NCBI RefSeq assembly: GCF_000011105.1
Contig: NC_000961.1
Location: 372,001 to 436,000, forward strand
DNA: 64,000 nucleotides
From: Pyrococcus horikoshii OT3
GTDB taxonomy: Archaea > Methanobacteriota_B > Thermococci > Thermococcales > Thermococcaceae
Direction: 5' to 3'
The notes beneath the pieces are model-generated. The model was not told the origin of the DNA. It worked only from the letters and a program-made list of their open reading frames with translations, and did not search any database. Within the stretch, counting starts at the first letter, position 1. Each line of letters starts with the position of its first letter. Made by a program: the position numbers and the translations under genes. This document shows positions 16,506 to 26,186 of the stretch, one piece after another.

Positions 16506-17669
16506 ATGAAGGTATCAATCCTAACACCTAATTTTTCTTCAAATTGCCTTGGGAGAGCATACTTGCTGGCTCAGCTAATCTCTCAATTTTCCGAAGTTGA
16601 AATTGTTGGACCAGCTTTAGCTAAGGATGTTTGGGAACCGTTGTCGAATCAAGCAGATATTCCCTTCAAGGTTATTAATTGGAGCTCAACTGCTTTCATT
16701 AAAAAAATATCTTCAGCCGTTAGCGGAGATGTTATTTACGCATCAAAACCGCTGATAAATAGTTTTGGTGTAGCCCTGATTATTCATCAAAAAACAGGAA
16801 TTCCAGTAATATTAGATATCGATGATTGGGAACTTGGGTTTGTTAAAGATTCTGCAAATTCGGTGTTTAAGTTACCATTCTACGCGTTTCCCCATAGATT
16901 TAATGGTTTTCAATCTATTTCTGATGTTTTTTTGTTAGAGAAGACTGCACAATTATTAAGAGAAGAAATCTCAATAACAGTCTCTAATTCTTTTCTTCAA
17001 AAAATGTTTGGCGGAACAATAATCTGGCATACAAGAGATGAAAATGTGTTTAACCCTAAAAAATATGATCCTGAGGAGTCTCGAAGAAGTTTTGGAATTC
17101 CTGAAGATAAGGTAGTACTAATGTTCTTTGGAACTCCTAGACCTCACAAAGGTCTTGAAGAATTAATTCAGGCAATATACACTACTGAAGAGCTCAGAAA
17201 CAACCAAGAGCTCACCCTTGTAATTGGAGGCATTGGGAAAGATCTATATTCTCAAAAGATAGCACAACTTGGAAAGAAACTTTTGGGTGATAAGGTAATT
17301 TTCATTGGGCACGTTCCCTTTGAGGAAACCCCAAAAGCTGTTGTTGCAAGTGACATATACATAATCCCCCAAAAGAAAACATACGCCTCTTTTGGCCAGC
17401 TTCCAGCAAAGCTATTTGATGCAATGGCTATGGCCCGTGCCATAATATCAACTAATGTCTCAGATATTCCAAGAATTTTAGATGGGGTTGGAATAGTGAT
17501 CTCATCAGAGACATTAGAGAAAAATTTAAGCGAGGAAATACTATATCTTGTTGAAAACCTAGATGAAGCACGAAAATTAGGAACGAAAGCTAGGAGAAGG
17601 TTTGTGAAATTATATGGATTTAATCCCATGAGAAAAAAGCTTGAAAGAATACTTAGAACAAAAACTTAG
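16506..17669 (+). CDS. GT4-family glycosyltransferase
   Basis: This GT-B enzyme has 387 residues. The C-terminal half has the usual donor-binding pattern: FFGTPRPHKGLEELI, then PAKLFDAMAMARAII with the glycine/alanine-rich segment near the E-x7-E position. The N-terminal half begins MKVSILTPNFS. The ATG at 16506 is chosen because GGTGA stands just before it; an in-frame ATG at 16458 gives an unlikely 16-residue extension. It follows the mutase-like gene. The sugar is unknown. Confidence 0.85.
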   Translation: MKVSILTPNFSSNCLGRAYLLAQLISQFSEVEIVGPALAKDVWEPLSNQADIPFKVINWSSTAFIKKISSAVSGDVIYASKPLINSFGVALIIHQKTGIPVILDIDDWELGFVKDSANSVFKLPFYAFPHRFNGFQSISDVFLLEKTAQLLREEISITVSNSFLQKMFGGTIIWHTRDENVFNPKKYDPEESRRSFGIPEDKVVLMFFGTPRPHKGLEELIQAIYTTEELRNNQELTLVIGGIGKDLYSQKIAQLGKKLLGDKVIFIGHVPFEETPKAVVASDIYIIPQKKTYASFGQLPAKLFDAMAMARAIISTNVSDIPRILDGVGIVISSETLEKNLSEEILYLVENLDEARKLGTKARRRFVKLYGFNPMRKKLERILRTKT

Positions 17670-17696
17670 CAAAGTGAAGAGCAAGGGGGTAGTAGG

Positions 17697-19064
17697 ATGA
17701 ATATGGATTGGGTCGAGAGTCTAAAAAAGAAAATCAAAGATAGGTCTGCAATTATAGGAATTGTCGGTTTGGGATATGTTGGGTTACCTTTAGCAGTTGC
17801 TTTTTCAAAAAAGTTCAACGTAATTGGATATGACATCAATACTAAAAAGATAGATAGCCTCAAAAAAAGGAAATCATACATTGAGGACGTTAGAGATGAT
17901 GAAATAAATCTAAACCGATTACAACCAACAAACGATCCCGAAGACCTTAAAAAGTGTGATTTCATCATTATTACTGTGCCCACACCTCTCAGAGAGGATA
18001 AAACTCCGGATTTATCTTATGTGAAAGACGCTGCTAGAACTGTTGGAAGAATTTTGAGAAGAGGCCAGTTTGTTATTTTAGAGAGCACTACATATCCTGG
18101 AACTACCGAAGAGGTTTTAATTCCAATTCTAGAAGAGGAAAGTGGGTTAAAGGTAATTGAGGATTTTGGTGTAGCCTATTCCCCCGAGAGAATTGACCCT
18201 GGCAATAAAAGGTACAAAATTGAGAATACTCCTAAGGTTGTCGGTGGCTTAACTCCAGAGTTTACAGAACTAGCATCAATGCTCTATGGGAGTGTAATTG
18301 AAAAAATTGTTCCAGTAAAAGATTGCAAGACTGCCGAAGCCGTCAAAATGCTCGAAAATGTTTTTAGAAATGTTAACATTGCGTTAGTTAATGAGCTGGC
18401 ATTAATTTTCGAAAAAATGGGGATAGATATCTGGGAAGTAATTGAGGCTGCAAAAACAAAGCCTTACGGCTTTATGGCGTTTTATCCTGGCCCTGGAGTT
18501 GGGGGACATTGTATTCCGGTGGATCCATACTACCTATCATACAGGGCAAAGCAGTTTGGGATAATCCCAAGATTTATCGAAACTGCTGGGGAAATTAATA
18601 ATTATATGCCTGTACATACAGTAAATTTAGCCGAGACAGGATTAAGAAAAATTGGAAGGAAAATTAGAGGCGCGAAAGTTGCTGTATTGGGCCTAGCATA
18701 TAAGGCGGATATTAGTGATACTAGAGAATCTCCTGCAATTAAGATCATTGAAGAACTAATTGAAAGAGGGGCGCAAGTTAAGGTTTATGATCCTTATGTA
18801 AAATCAGTTAGAACAAAATTTGGAACATTTAGGGTCACTGAGACTCTTGAAGATATTTTAAAATGGAGTGATTGTGTTATCTTTGTTACAGACCATTCAC
18901 TATTCAAGGAAAAAATGGAAGAGATCCTAAAAATCTTCGGAGAAACATCTACGAAAAAGGTAATTGTAGACAGTAGAAACATCTTCGAAAAAGTTTCCCC
19001 GAGCACGTTTTTTAATTCTAAGTTAGAGTACATAAAACTAGGTTTTGGACTAGGAGGCGAATAA
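17697..19064 (+). CDS. UDP-sugar 6-dehydrogenase, WecC/WbpA type
   Basis: This NAD-dependent dehydrogenase oxidises C6 of a UDP-sugar to the uronate. Residues 21-30 (GIVGLGYVGL) are the NAD motif. YSPERIDPGN (around 161-170) and the catalytic Cys272 in GVGGHCIPVDPYYL are conserved. The length of 455 residues fits. The sequence resembles UDP-N-acetyl-mannosamine/glucosamine dehydrogenases more than UDP-glucose ones, so an amino-uronic acid is likely in the glycan. It starts at an ATG after a GGGGGTAG site. Confidence 0.9.
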   Translation: MNMDWVESLKKKIKDRSAIIGIVGLGYVGLPLAVAFSKKFNVIGYDINTKKIDSLKKRKSYIEDVRDDEINLNRLQPTNDPEDLKKCDFIIITVPTPLREDKTPDLSYVKDAARTVGRILRRGQFVILESTTYPGTTEEVLIPILEEESGLKVIEDFGVAYSPERIDPGNKRYKIENTPKVVGGLTPEFTELASMLYGSVIEKIVPVKDCKTAEAVKMLENVFRNVNIALVNELALIFEKMGIDIWEVIEAAKTKPYGFMAFYPGPGVGGHCIPVDPYYLSYRAKQFGIIPRFIETAGEINNYMPVHTVNLAETGLRKIGRKIRGAKVAVLGLAYKADISDTRESPAIKIIEELIERGAQVKVYDPYVKSVRTKFGTFRVTETLEDILKWSDCVIFVTDHSLFKEKMEEILKIFGETSTKKVIVDSRNIFEKVSPSTFFNSKLEYIKLGFGLGGE

Positions 19065-19066
19065 CA

Positions 19067-20071
19067 ATGGAAAAAGGGTTAGTAAGTGTTGTATTGCCTA
19101 CATATAACAGAGCGAAAGTTCTACCTCGTGCTATTGAAAGCGTACTAAATCAGACATATACCAATATAGAGCTTATTATTGTTGATGATGGTTCTAGGGA
19201 TAATACAAAAGAGATAATTAGAGAGTTTCAAAGCCAGGACGAGAGGATAGTATACCTAAGGAATAAGCGGAATTTAGGTGCGAATGCTGCTAGGAATATT
19301 GGTATTATGCATTCAACTGGGGAGTTTATAGCATTTATGGATAGTGATGATATGTGGTTGCCTTGGAAACTGGAGCGTCAAATTAAAATTATGTATTCGT
19401 CTTTGAATTCGTACCCTATTGTGTACTCAGGATTTATCAGAATATACAAAACGGACAAAAATAAAGTGATATTAAGTTATTATCCCCAAAAATCCCCTCC
19501 AGTTTCAGCAGATAGTACCTCAATACATCTCAATCTCTTGACTAATGCAAATTTTATTTCAACGCCAACTGTATTGATTCCTGCATTGTATATTAGGCAG
19601 AACAAATTGCTTTTTGATGAAAAGATGCCTCGATTGCAAGACTGGGAATTCTTTCTCCGATTATCAAAGCATTGTAATTGTAACTTTAGGTTTATTCCGG
19701 AACCATTAGTTATAGCGTATGTACAACCCGATAGTATCTCCATGAATCATAAAAAGTTCATAAAAGCTTTAAAAATCCTCTACACTAAATATTATTCTAA
19801 AGTTAACAATCAAGAAGCTTTAAGTACTTTTTATTTTTTAATGGGATATGCAATGTTTTTGTTGGGCAACATTGATGAAAGCCAGCATTATTTGGCAGTT
19901 TCATTAGAATTAAAAAAGAAAAACATCCCAACACTCTTTTTGTGGGCATCTCTTAAGTATCTTTCTCCAGCAGTTGCACATAGGATGAGGGAACTCTACT
20001 TCAAGATTTCAAATTATATTGCTAGCAAGCGTTTAAATATAGATTTTTCTAAATACATTAAGGGCATTTGA
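19067..20071 (+). CDS. GT2-family glycosyltransferase
   Basis: This GT-A enzyme has 334 residues. VVLPTYNRAKVLPRAIESVL begins at residue 8, IIVDDGSRDNT follows, and FMDSDDMWLPWKLE carries the DxD metal site. A C-terminal helical region of about 120 residues is not assigned. It starts three bases after the previous stop and is the last plus-strand gene of the operon. Its 3' end overlaps the convergent membrane-protein gene by 39 bases. The sugar is unknown. Confidence 0.88.
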   Translation: MEKGLVSVVLPTYNRAKVLPRAIESVLNQTYTNIELIIVDDGSRDNTKEIIREFQSQDERIVYLRNKRNLGANAARNIGIMHSTGEFIAFMDSDDMWLPWKLERQIKIMYSSLNSYPIVYSGFIRIYKTDKNKVILSYYPQKSPPVSADSTSIHLNLLTNANFISTPTVLIPALYIRQNKLLFDEKMPRLQDWEFFLRLSKHCNCNFRFIPEPLVIAYVQPDSISMNHKKFIKALKILYTKYYSKVNNQEALSTFYFLMGYAMFLLGNIDESQHYLAVSLELKKKNIPTLFLWASLKYLSPAVAHRMRELYFKISNYIASKRLNIDFSKYIKGI

Positions 20072-21802
20072 GGAATATATCTTGTTCCATTCTACTCTTG
20101 GGGATAATATTCTTAGGGGATTGTATGGCACTTTATATACAAACTGATGAACTTTAATTGGATGAAAGAGCATATAAGTCCTTATTCCAATAACCGGGCA
20201 CTTAACGGTTTCAAAGCTTCTCGTCAATAATTCATCGTTTATTTCTTCCGTTTTCATCCCCAAAATAGATAGAACATATGCATAATATTCATCAGAGGAA
20301 ACACAAGTAATATTGTGTACTTTAGCAAAATTTGTGTATTGCAATTCAGACAATATCAATGAATATCTAAAACTATCCTTTTCATAATAAGACATGCCGT
20401 CTATGCTTACATATTGGGGCTCTGTTAGGGTTAAAGTGAAGTAAATTGCAACTGTAATAACTCCCATAAGTTTTATTAACTTAGATTTATGGATTAGTAT
20501 GTTACTTACCCCAATAGCTACAGGAACAGACAGGAACATCTCTGAAAAATACCACCATCTATGAGCAAGAAGTGCGAAACCTAATAATCTTGGGATGCTA
20601 CCTAATACTGCATAACTACCTCCAATTAGGATAGTCAACGCTAAAATCTTATCTGACACTATTTCCTTTATACCACGCCTAAATAATAGTATTGCTATAC
20701 CAATTAATGCAAGAATATGGTAAATTATCACAGGGATAACTCCAATCACTAAATCAAAAAAGTGTATTTTCGTTTTCATTACTGCGTATCCTCTAATTAA
20801 TTTCGTTGCTATAAGACCAGTCTTCAAAATATCCAATATTTTTGGAGTATGACCTGAAATATAAGTCCACCAAAAATACACAACAACTCCTGATAATATA
20901 ATCAACATGAATGTCTTTTTACTTGCATCTCTCGAGGATTTTAATATACTCTCATGGATCATCAAAAGCATGAACACAGAACCTAACGCAATAAACATAG
21001 CAATTGTTGAAATGCTATGAGTAATACTAAGAGTAAATGAAAAAATCAACAGTAACAAATACACCTTAGGAGATATATCCTCATTGAGAAATTTGAATAA
21101 GCTCCAAAATACTAGTGCTAAATAAACCCCTCCAAGACTATTTGGAATTGGATTTCGAAGCATAAATATGAAGTGTTCAGCTGAGATGGTTATTAACACT
21201 ACAAGGAAATTTAGACCAGATGATCTTTTAAAAATATACCTCGATAAAAGATATGTTATCATTGAAACTATTAATAATTGAGGCAAAGAAATCGAGAACA
21301 TAACAGCACTTTTGTAATCTATACTCTCTATATATCTCATAACCACAATCAATATGTGAAAGACAGGCATCCGTGAGTATTGTACTTTTGATGACGCGTA
21401 CATTCCGAAGTATTGGGACTGGGAATAGGGAATTCTCCCAGTTCTTACAATATCATTATTGAATTTCATATGGAACCATGGATCTACCCCAGTAACAAGA
21501 GGAAACAGATAATATTGAGAGATAACAAACGTAAAAATAACTAACAATAAAAACAAAAATGTTACTAACTTAGTTCCTGTATCTAAGTTACAATTTAAAT
21601 TTAGAGATAATATAGCCAAGGACGTTAGGATAATACTAGCAGATATGTAAAACACGGATGGTCTAGTATACGGATCTCTTCTATCATATAAAACAAAAAT
21701 ACTTCCTAAATATATGACAATTAGAGCAAGTATCAGCATTTTAATCTGAATTTTACTCCAATTACTATCCCGGCATGATTGAGCAACAATTAAGTTGACC
21801 AT
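20033..21802 (-). CDS. GT-C-like multi-span membrane protein (glycan transferase or polymerase)
   Basis: The protein has 589 residues and about 12-14 hydrophobic segments. After the first spans, TGVDPWFHMKFNNDIVRTG resembles the first-loop Asp motif of GT-C enzymes such as oligosaccharyltransferase STT3, and GMYASSKVQYSRMPVFHIL follows. A C-terminal soluble part of about 130 residues ends the chain. It may polymerise or transfer the glycan at the outer membrane face; this is inferred from topology and context. The ATG at 21802 follows GAGGG. The rhamnosyltransferase-like gene lies 10 bases upstream in the same operon. Confidence 0.7.
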   Translation of the reverse strand: MVNLIVAQSCRDSNWSKIQIKMLILALIVIYLGSIFVLYDRRDPYTRPSVFYISASIILTSLAILSLNLNCNLDTGTKLVTFLFLLLVIFTFVISQYYLFPLVTGVDPWFHMKFNNDIVRTGRIPYSQSQYFGMYASSKVQYSRMPVFHILIVVMRYIESIDYKSAVMFSISLPQLLIVSMITYLLSRYIFKRSSGLNFLVVLITISAEHFIFMLRNPIPNSLGGVYLALVFWSLFKFLNEDISPKVYLLLLIFSFTLSITHSISTIAMFIALGSVFMLLMIHESILKSSRDASKKTFMLIILSGVVVYFWWTYISGHTPKILDILKTGLIATKLIRGYAVMKTKIHFFDLVIGVIPVIIYHILALIGIAILLFRRGIKEIVSDKILALTILIGGSYAVLGSIPRLLGFALLAHRWWYFSEMFLSVPVAIGVSNILIHKSKLIKLMGVITVAIYFTLTLTEPQYVSIDGMSYYEKDSFRYSLILSELQYTNFAKVHNITCVSSDEYYAYVLSILGMKTEEINDELLTRSFETVKCPVIGIRTYMLFHPIKVHQFVYKVPYNPLRILSPRVEWNKIYSSNALNVFRKIYI

Positions 21803-21812
21803 AACTTAACCC

Positions 21813-22994
21813 TCACAAGCTTTTAAGGGCAATATTAAAAAGTTTCTCATACTCCCTCGCAACCTTCTCCCAGTTGTACTGCCTCTTTATCCTCTTAATC
21901 TGAGTCTTCTTTATAAGTCTTAAGTCGAACTCTCCCCTCTCAAGCATCTCTATTTTGTTGGCTAAATCTTCAGCATCTTTAAAGTATATCCCTCCTTCCT
22001 GCAGGACTTCCTTATTAAAAGGTACGTCATAAGCTAATACAGGCCTCTTAAACAGCATTTGCTCAAGCAAGGAGGGATTTGTCCCTCCAACTTCATAGGC
22101 GTGGATGTAGGCGAAGCAGTTCTTCCTCAAAACTCCCAAAACTTTCTTGTCGTAAATCGGATCAAGCAATAGTATGTTCTCGTTGTCTTTGGCTAAGTTG
22201 AAAAGGTACTTGCTGTATGGATCTTTCTCGTTGAAGTTTCCAACGATGACAAGCTTCTTTGTTGAGTTAGCTTTTTTAAATCCTTCAATCTCCATGTGAA
22301 TGTTGTTCTCCGCAACTATCCTCGCTACCGTGAGATAATAGCCCAAAGGTTCGAGATTAAACCTACTAAGTATCTCTTTTTCTTCTTCTACCGAGAATTC
22401 TGAAGAAATTAGCTCCCTTGCCCCATAGGTAATGTAGACGACCCTTCTGGGTTTGTGTCTCTTTTCTAAGTGCTCTTTAATCCCAAGAGAATCGGCAACC
22501 ACTATATCGGGAAGTTTGCATGAAAGGTATTCCATAAAATACATATAAATTATGGTAGCAAAGTATATTGGAAACAAATAAAACGGCACAAAATAACTCC
22601 TCTTTATTAGTCTCCTCCACTCAACCCCGTCAGGGTTTATAAGAACTTTCTTCCCTCTAAGCCTTGCCAATATCGCTGCCAGGGAACTGTCCGGCCCAAG
22701 AAAGTAAAAAAGCTCAATATCTTTCTCATGGTTTGCGAGCATGTATGCTGTATTGGTAAAGTCGTTTATTGAAGGGATACTTGTGCTCTTGCTCTCAATT
22801 GCGGGTGAGTGGACTCTTATTATTCTATTGTATTCATCTTCAAAAAACTTGGTGTCTTCGTGCATAACATAAAACTTAAAAGCATCCTTTAATCTTGACG
22901 TAAGCTCCTCTACAAACGTTTCTGTCCCCCCATATTTCGAGGGAATCCCGCGCAGTCCAATGATCGCTATTCTAGGTTTTTCCAATTCCACCAC
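21813..22994 (-). CDS. Rhamnosyltransferase-like GT4 protein (DUF1972)
   Basis: The protein has 393 residues. The N-terminal domain has AIIGLRGIPSKYGGTETFVEEL, the DUF1972 signature seen in bacterial rhamnosyltransferases. The C-terminal GT4 domain has GGTNPSLLEQMLFKRPVLAY, the donor-binding E-x7-E-like site. It probably uses the dTDP-rhamnose from the nearby rml operon. Start choice is uncertain: GTG at 22994 or a TTG nine bases later, both after GGTGGTGG. It lies between the AglJ-like and GT-C-like genes on the minus strand. Confidence 0.85.
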   Translation of the reverse strand: MVELEKPRIAIIGLRGIPSKYGGTETFVEELTSRLKDAFKFYVMHEDTKFFEDEYNRIIRVHSPAIESKSTSIPSINDFTNTAYMLANHEKDIELFYFLGPDSSLAAILARLRGKKVLINPDGVEWRRLIKRSYFVPFYLFPIYFATIIYMYFMEYLSCKLPDIVVADSLGIKEHLEKRHKPRRVVYITYGARELISSEFSVEEEKEILSRFNLEPLGYYLTVARIVAENNIHMEIEGFKKANSTKKLVIVGNFNEKDPYSKYLFNLAKDNENILLLDPIYDKKVLGVLRKNCFAYIHAYEVGGTNPSLLEQMLFKRPVLAYDVPFNKEVLQEGGIYFKDAEDLANKIEMLERGEFDLRLIKKTQIKRIKRQYNWEKVAREYEKLFNIALKSL

Positions 22995-23020
22995 CTACTG
23001 ATTGGCACTCTTTTCCCTGA

Positions 23021-23935
23021 TTACTTCATTCCCTCTCTTATTATCCTTTTCATTTCACTCATACTCTTAAACATGTAACCAAGCACAAATCCCACAGCTA
23101 TAAACTGAACCCCTCCAAGCACAAGGATAGCAACAACTATTGCAAGTAGATCATGAGAAACATGATGGAACCATTCATAAACTACATACACTCCAGTAAT
23201 CAACCCTAGTAGCAAGAATAGCCCACCTAGGAAATACAAGTACTTCGCTGGATTGTACCTAACGAGGAGCTCGATTATGGCTTTTCCGATCCTCCAGCCG
23301 TCCTTAATCGGATGCAGATTGGCCTTTCCTTTCCTCTTGTAATAGTTTATCGGAACCTCAGCGATCCTAAAACCCTTTGCAACCGTCTCAACGGTGAGCT
23401 CTGTCTCAACTTCAAAGCCGTGCTTCTTCAGCTCAACGCTCTTGTACAATTCCTTTGTGAATGCCCTATAACCGCTCAGCATGTCATAAACCGGAACGCC
23501 GTACAGAAACCTAAACAAAGCATTGAATATCTTGTTTCCTATCAAGTTTAGTCTGGTAAATGCTCCATCTTCAAAGTTTTCTAGCCTATTTCCAATGACA
23601 TGCTCCGCAATTCCCCTCCTTATTGGTTCAAGCATCTTTTCAACATCCTTAGGATCGTAAGTCCCATCTCCATCTATTAGAACAACGACTTCACTGTCTA
23701 TGAGCTTGAAGGCTTCGGCAACGGCTTGGCCCTTTCCCTTTCCCGTTTGAAGAACCACTTTTGCACCCTTTTCTTTTGCGATCTCCCTAGTCCTATCCGT
23801 GCTGTGCCCATCGATGACGAGAATATTGTTATACCCGAGCTTCTTAAACTCCTCTATGACCCAGCCTATTCCCTCTTCCTCGTTCTTCGTGGGAATGAGG
23901 ATCGTAACATCCTCGGGAGTAATGTTCCTCTCCAT
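23021..23935 (-). CDS. aglJ: AglJ-like dolichol-phosphate glycosyltransferase
   Basis: This GT2 enzyme has 304 residues. TILIPTKNEEEGIGWVIEEF and VIDGHSTDRT start the GT-A domain, and LIDGDGTYDP holds the metal site. MLSGYRAFTKELYKS and the C-terminal PINYYKRKGKANL are family signs. Two membrane spans (about 230-250 and 265-290) end the protein. AglJ in archaea loads the first sugar of N-glycans on dolichol phosphate; assignment rests on similarity, since several dolichol-phosphate transferases share this form. It starts at an ATG after GGAGGG and is the first gene of the minus-strand operon. Confidence 0.8.
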   Translation of the reverse strand: MERNITPEDVTILIPTKNEEEGIGWVIEEFKKLGYNNILVIDGHSTDRTREIAKEKGAKVVLQTGKGKGQAVAEAFKLIDSEVVVLIDGDGTYDPKDVEKMLEPIRRGIAEHVIGNRLENFEDGAFTRLNLIGNKIFNALFRFLYGVPVYDMLSGYRAFTKELYKSVELKKHGFEVETELTVETVAKGFRIAEVPINYYKRKGKANLHPIKDGWRIGKAIIELLVRYNPAKYLYFLGGLFLLLGLITGVYVVYEWFHHVSHDLLAIVVAILVLGGVQFIAVGFVLGYMFKSMSEMKRIIREGMK

Positions 23936-24088
23936 GAAGTGCCCTCCCTATTGTAAGCTAAAATTACCTCCAGTTATACTACTCTCTGTAGGTTATCTTA
24001 AAATCCCTCTTTTAAAAGTTTCTCGTTAAATCAAACTGGAGATTTCTGTAGAATAAATTAAAACCTTCTGTGATAAAGTCAACTAAAC

Positions 24089-24098
24089 CTTTTTATCC
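24089..24098 (+). promoter_or_regulatory. Promoter of the GT4 gene at 24121
   Basis: CTTTTTATCC lies 28 bases before the ATG and there is no ribosome site, so the mRNA is probably leaderless. The 185-base divergent region also feeds the minus-strand aglJ operon. Confidence 0.5.
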
Positions 24099-24120
24099 CT
24101 TTCCCTTCAACCTATGACAA

Positions 24121-25131
24121 ATGAGGATCCTGATGATAGGACACTATCCCCCCCACAGGGGAGGCGTCGCAAGGCACGTCAAGGATCTGGTAGACTACCT
24201 CTCCAGGGAGCACGAAGTCCACGTAATAACCTACGGAACTGTAAAGGGTAAAGGGGAAAACGTCAGCTACGTTAAGGTACCCAACATCTTCGGGCTAAGG
24301 GGGACTTCCTTCACTCTCTTAGCATCTAAGCTAGGGGTAAAGCTACACAAAAAACTTAACTTCGATCTGATCCACGCCCACTACGTGGGTACAACGAGCT
24401 ACGCTGGCGTCCTAATAAAGGAAAGAACTGGTTTACCTTTGGTTGTGACAGCTCACGGGAGCGACCTTGACTTCACCTCAAAGCTACCCCTCGGTAGCTA
24501 CTACGTTAAAAAATCTCTCATTAAAGCTAATGCAGTAATAGCCGTGAGCCACTACTTAGGAGTTAAAGCTAAAATGCTAGGTGCTGAAAACGTCAAGGTA
24601 ATTCCGAACTGGGTTACCAAAACTGGGAAATCAAGGGGGGAATACATAGCGTTCATAGGTAGGTTAACCGAGTACAAGGGGGTTGAGGATTTCATAGAGC
24701 TTGCTAAGTTATTCCCCCAGGAAAAGTTCGTCGTGGCTGGAGAAGGTCCCCTCTTAAAGAAACTAATGAAGGAAAGTCCCAAGAACGTAAAATTCTTAGG
24801 GTACAAACCCAGCGAGGATGTTTTGAGTAAAGCAAAGGTTTTGATCCTACCCTCTAAGAGAGAGGGCTTCGGTTTGGTTATCCTTGAAGCTAACTCCTTT
24901 AAGGTTCCATCCCTTGGGAGGAGGGTAGGTGGGATAAGGGAGATAATAAGGGATGGGAAGAACGGTTATACGTTCTCAGCCCTTGATGAGGCGTACGAAT
25001 ATTTAAAAGAGCTCCTGAACCCTAAGAAGGGGAGGAAAGCTGGGGCGATCTCTTACAGGATTTCAAGGTTCTACAGCATGGAGGAGTCATGCAAGAGGAT
25101 CCTTAAGGTCTACGAGGAGGTGGTGGGATGA
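24121..25131 (+). CDS. GT4-family glycosyltransferase
   Basis: This GT-B enzyme has 336 residues. IGHYPPHRGGVARHVKDLVDYL (residues 6-27) is the acceptor-side glycine-rich loop. The donor side has FIGRLTEYKGVEDFI and the E-x7-E motif in SKREGFGLVILEANS. It acts on an unknown sugar, likely in glycan or glycolipid synthesis. The leaderless start fits the TATA at 24089. The next gene, sua5, starts inside its last codons (ATGA overlap), so both are on one mRNA. Confidence 0.88.
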   Translation: MRILMIGHYPPHRGGVARHVKDLVDYLSREHEVHVITYGTVKGKGENVSYVKVPNIFGLRGTSFTLLASKLGVKLHKKLNFDLIHAHYVGTTSYAGVLIKERTGLPLVVTAHGSDLDFTSKLPLGSYYVKKSLIKANAVIAVSHYLGVKAKMLGAENVKVIPNWVTKTGKSRGEYIAFIGRLTEYKGVEDFIELAKLFPQEKFVVAGEGPLLKKLMKESPKNVKFLGYKPSEDVLSKAKVLILPSKREGFGLVILEANSFKVPSLGRRVGGIREIIRDGKNGYTFSALDEAYEYLKELLNPKKGRKAGAISYRISRFYSMEESCKRILKVYEEVVG

Positions 25132-26150
25132 CGATAATAATAAACATGAGATCCGGGGTTGACGAGGTTAAGCTTAGGATAGCTGCTAAGCTAATAAGGG
25201 AGGGTAAGCTGGTGGCTTTTCCCACGGAAACAGTCTATGGCCTAGGAGCTGACGCCTTGAACGAGAGAGCTGTAAGGAGGATATTCGAAGCCAAGGGAAG
25301 GCCAGCAGATAACCCATTGATACTTCACATAGCTAAATTCTCCCAGGTTTACGAGCTGGCTAGAGAAGTTCCCGAGGAAGCTAAGGTTTTGGTTGAGAGG
25401 TTTTGGCCCGGCCCATTAACGATAGTCCTCCCAAGGAAGGATGTAGTTCCAGACGTAACTACAGGAGGTTTAGATACTGTCGCGATAAGGATGCCCGCTA
25501 ATGAGATAGCCTTAAAGCTAATAGAGCTCAGCGGAAAGCCCATAGCTGCTCCCTCAGCAAACATAAGCGGAAAACCTAGCCCCACTTCAGCGGAGCACGT
25601 TGCAGATGACTTCTACGGGAAGATAGAGTGCATAATAGATGGGGGGGAGACTAGGATAGGCGTTGAATCGACGGTTATCGATCTAACCGAGCACCCTCCA
25701 GTGCTTTTAAGGCCTGGAGGCTTACCCTTAGAAGAGATCGAGAAGGTCATTGGGAAAGTTAGGATTCACCCAGCGGTATTTGGGAAGAAGGTTGACACAC
25801 CAAAATCCCCGGGGATGAAGTACAAGCACTACGCACCCAATGCGGAGGTTATAGTCGTTGAAGGTCCCAGGGAAAAAGTCAAGGGAAAAATTACCGAGCT
25901 AGTTAAGGAGTTAAAGGAGAGGGGAAAGAAAGTTGGGGTGATCGGTTCAGAAAGCTATAACGCTGACGAGTTCTTCTTCCTGGGTAGCAGCGTTGAGGAA
26001 GTGGCAAAAAACCTGTTCAAGGCTTTGAGGTACATGGATAAAGCTGGAGTTGACGTTGTGATAGCTGAGGGGGTTGAGGAGAGGGGGTTGGGCTTAGCCG
26101 TAATGAACAGGCTAAGGAAGGCCTCGGGCTATAAGATCGTCAAGGCTTAA
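25128..26150 (+). CDS. sua5: Threonylcarbamoyl-AMP synthase (Sua5)
   Basis: It makes threonylcarbamoyl-AMP from threonine, bicarbonate and ATP for t6A at position 37 of tRNAs; Bud32 of the KEOPS complex is also in this window. The N-terminal YrdC domain has FPTETVYGLGADA, KGRPADNPLILH and APSANISGKPSPTSA. The linker KSPGMKYKHYAP and a C-terminal Rossmann-like domain mark the long Sua5 form (340 residues). It overlaps the upstream glycosyltransferase gene by four bases. Confidence 0.94.
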   Translation: MTIIINMRSGVDEVKLRIAAKLIREGKLVAFPTETVYGLGADALNERAVRRIFEAKGRPADNPLILHIAKFSQVYELAREVPEEAKVLVERFWPGPLTIVLPRKDVVPDVTTGGLDTVAIRMPANEIALKLIELSGKPIAAPSANISGKPSPTSAEHVADDFYGKIECIIDGGETRIGVESTVIDLTEHPPVLLRPGGLPLEEIEKVIGKVRIHPAVFGKKVDTPKSPGMKYKHYAPNAEVIVVEGPREKVKGKITELVKELKERGKKVGVIGSESYNADEFFFLGSSVEEVAKNLFKALRYMDKAGVDVVIAEGVEERGLGLAVMNRLRKASGYKIVKA

Positions 26151-26186
26151 ATATTCGGAACGTGATTATTATAATCATGATCCGAA
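26146..26186 (+). promoter_or_regulatory. Promoter and palindromic operator at an ATPase start
   Basis: CTTAAATATT (26146-26155) is a TATA box about 26 bases before the ATG at 26177. The start codon sits inside TAATCATGATC, which shares TAATCATGAT with the twin palindromes at 1093 and 1132. Transcription would begin at or next to the ATG, so a protein bound here would block it. Autoregulation is an inference. Confidence 0.45.
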
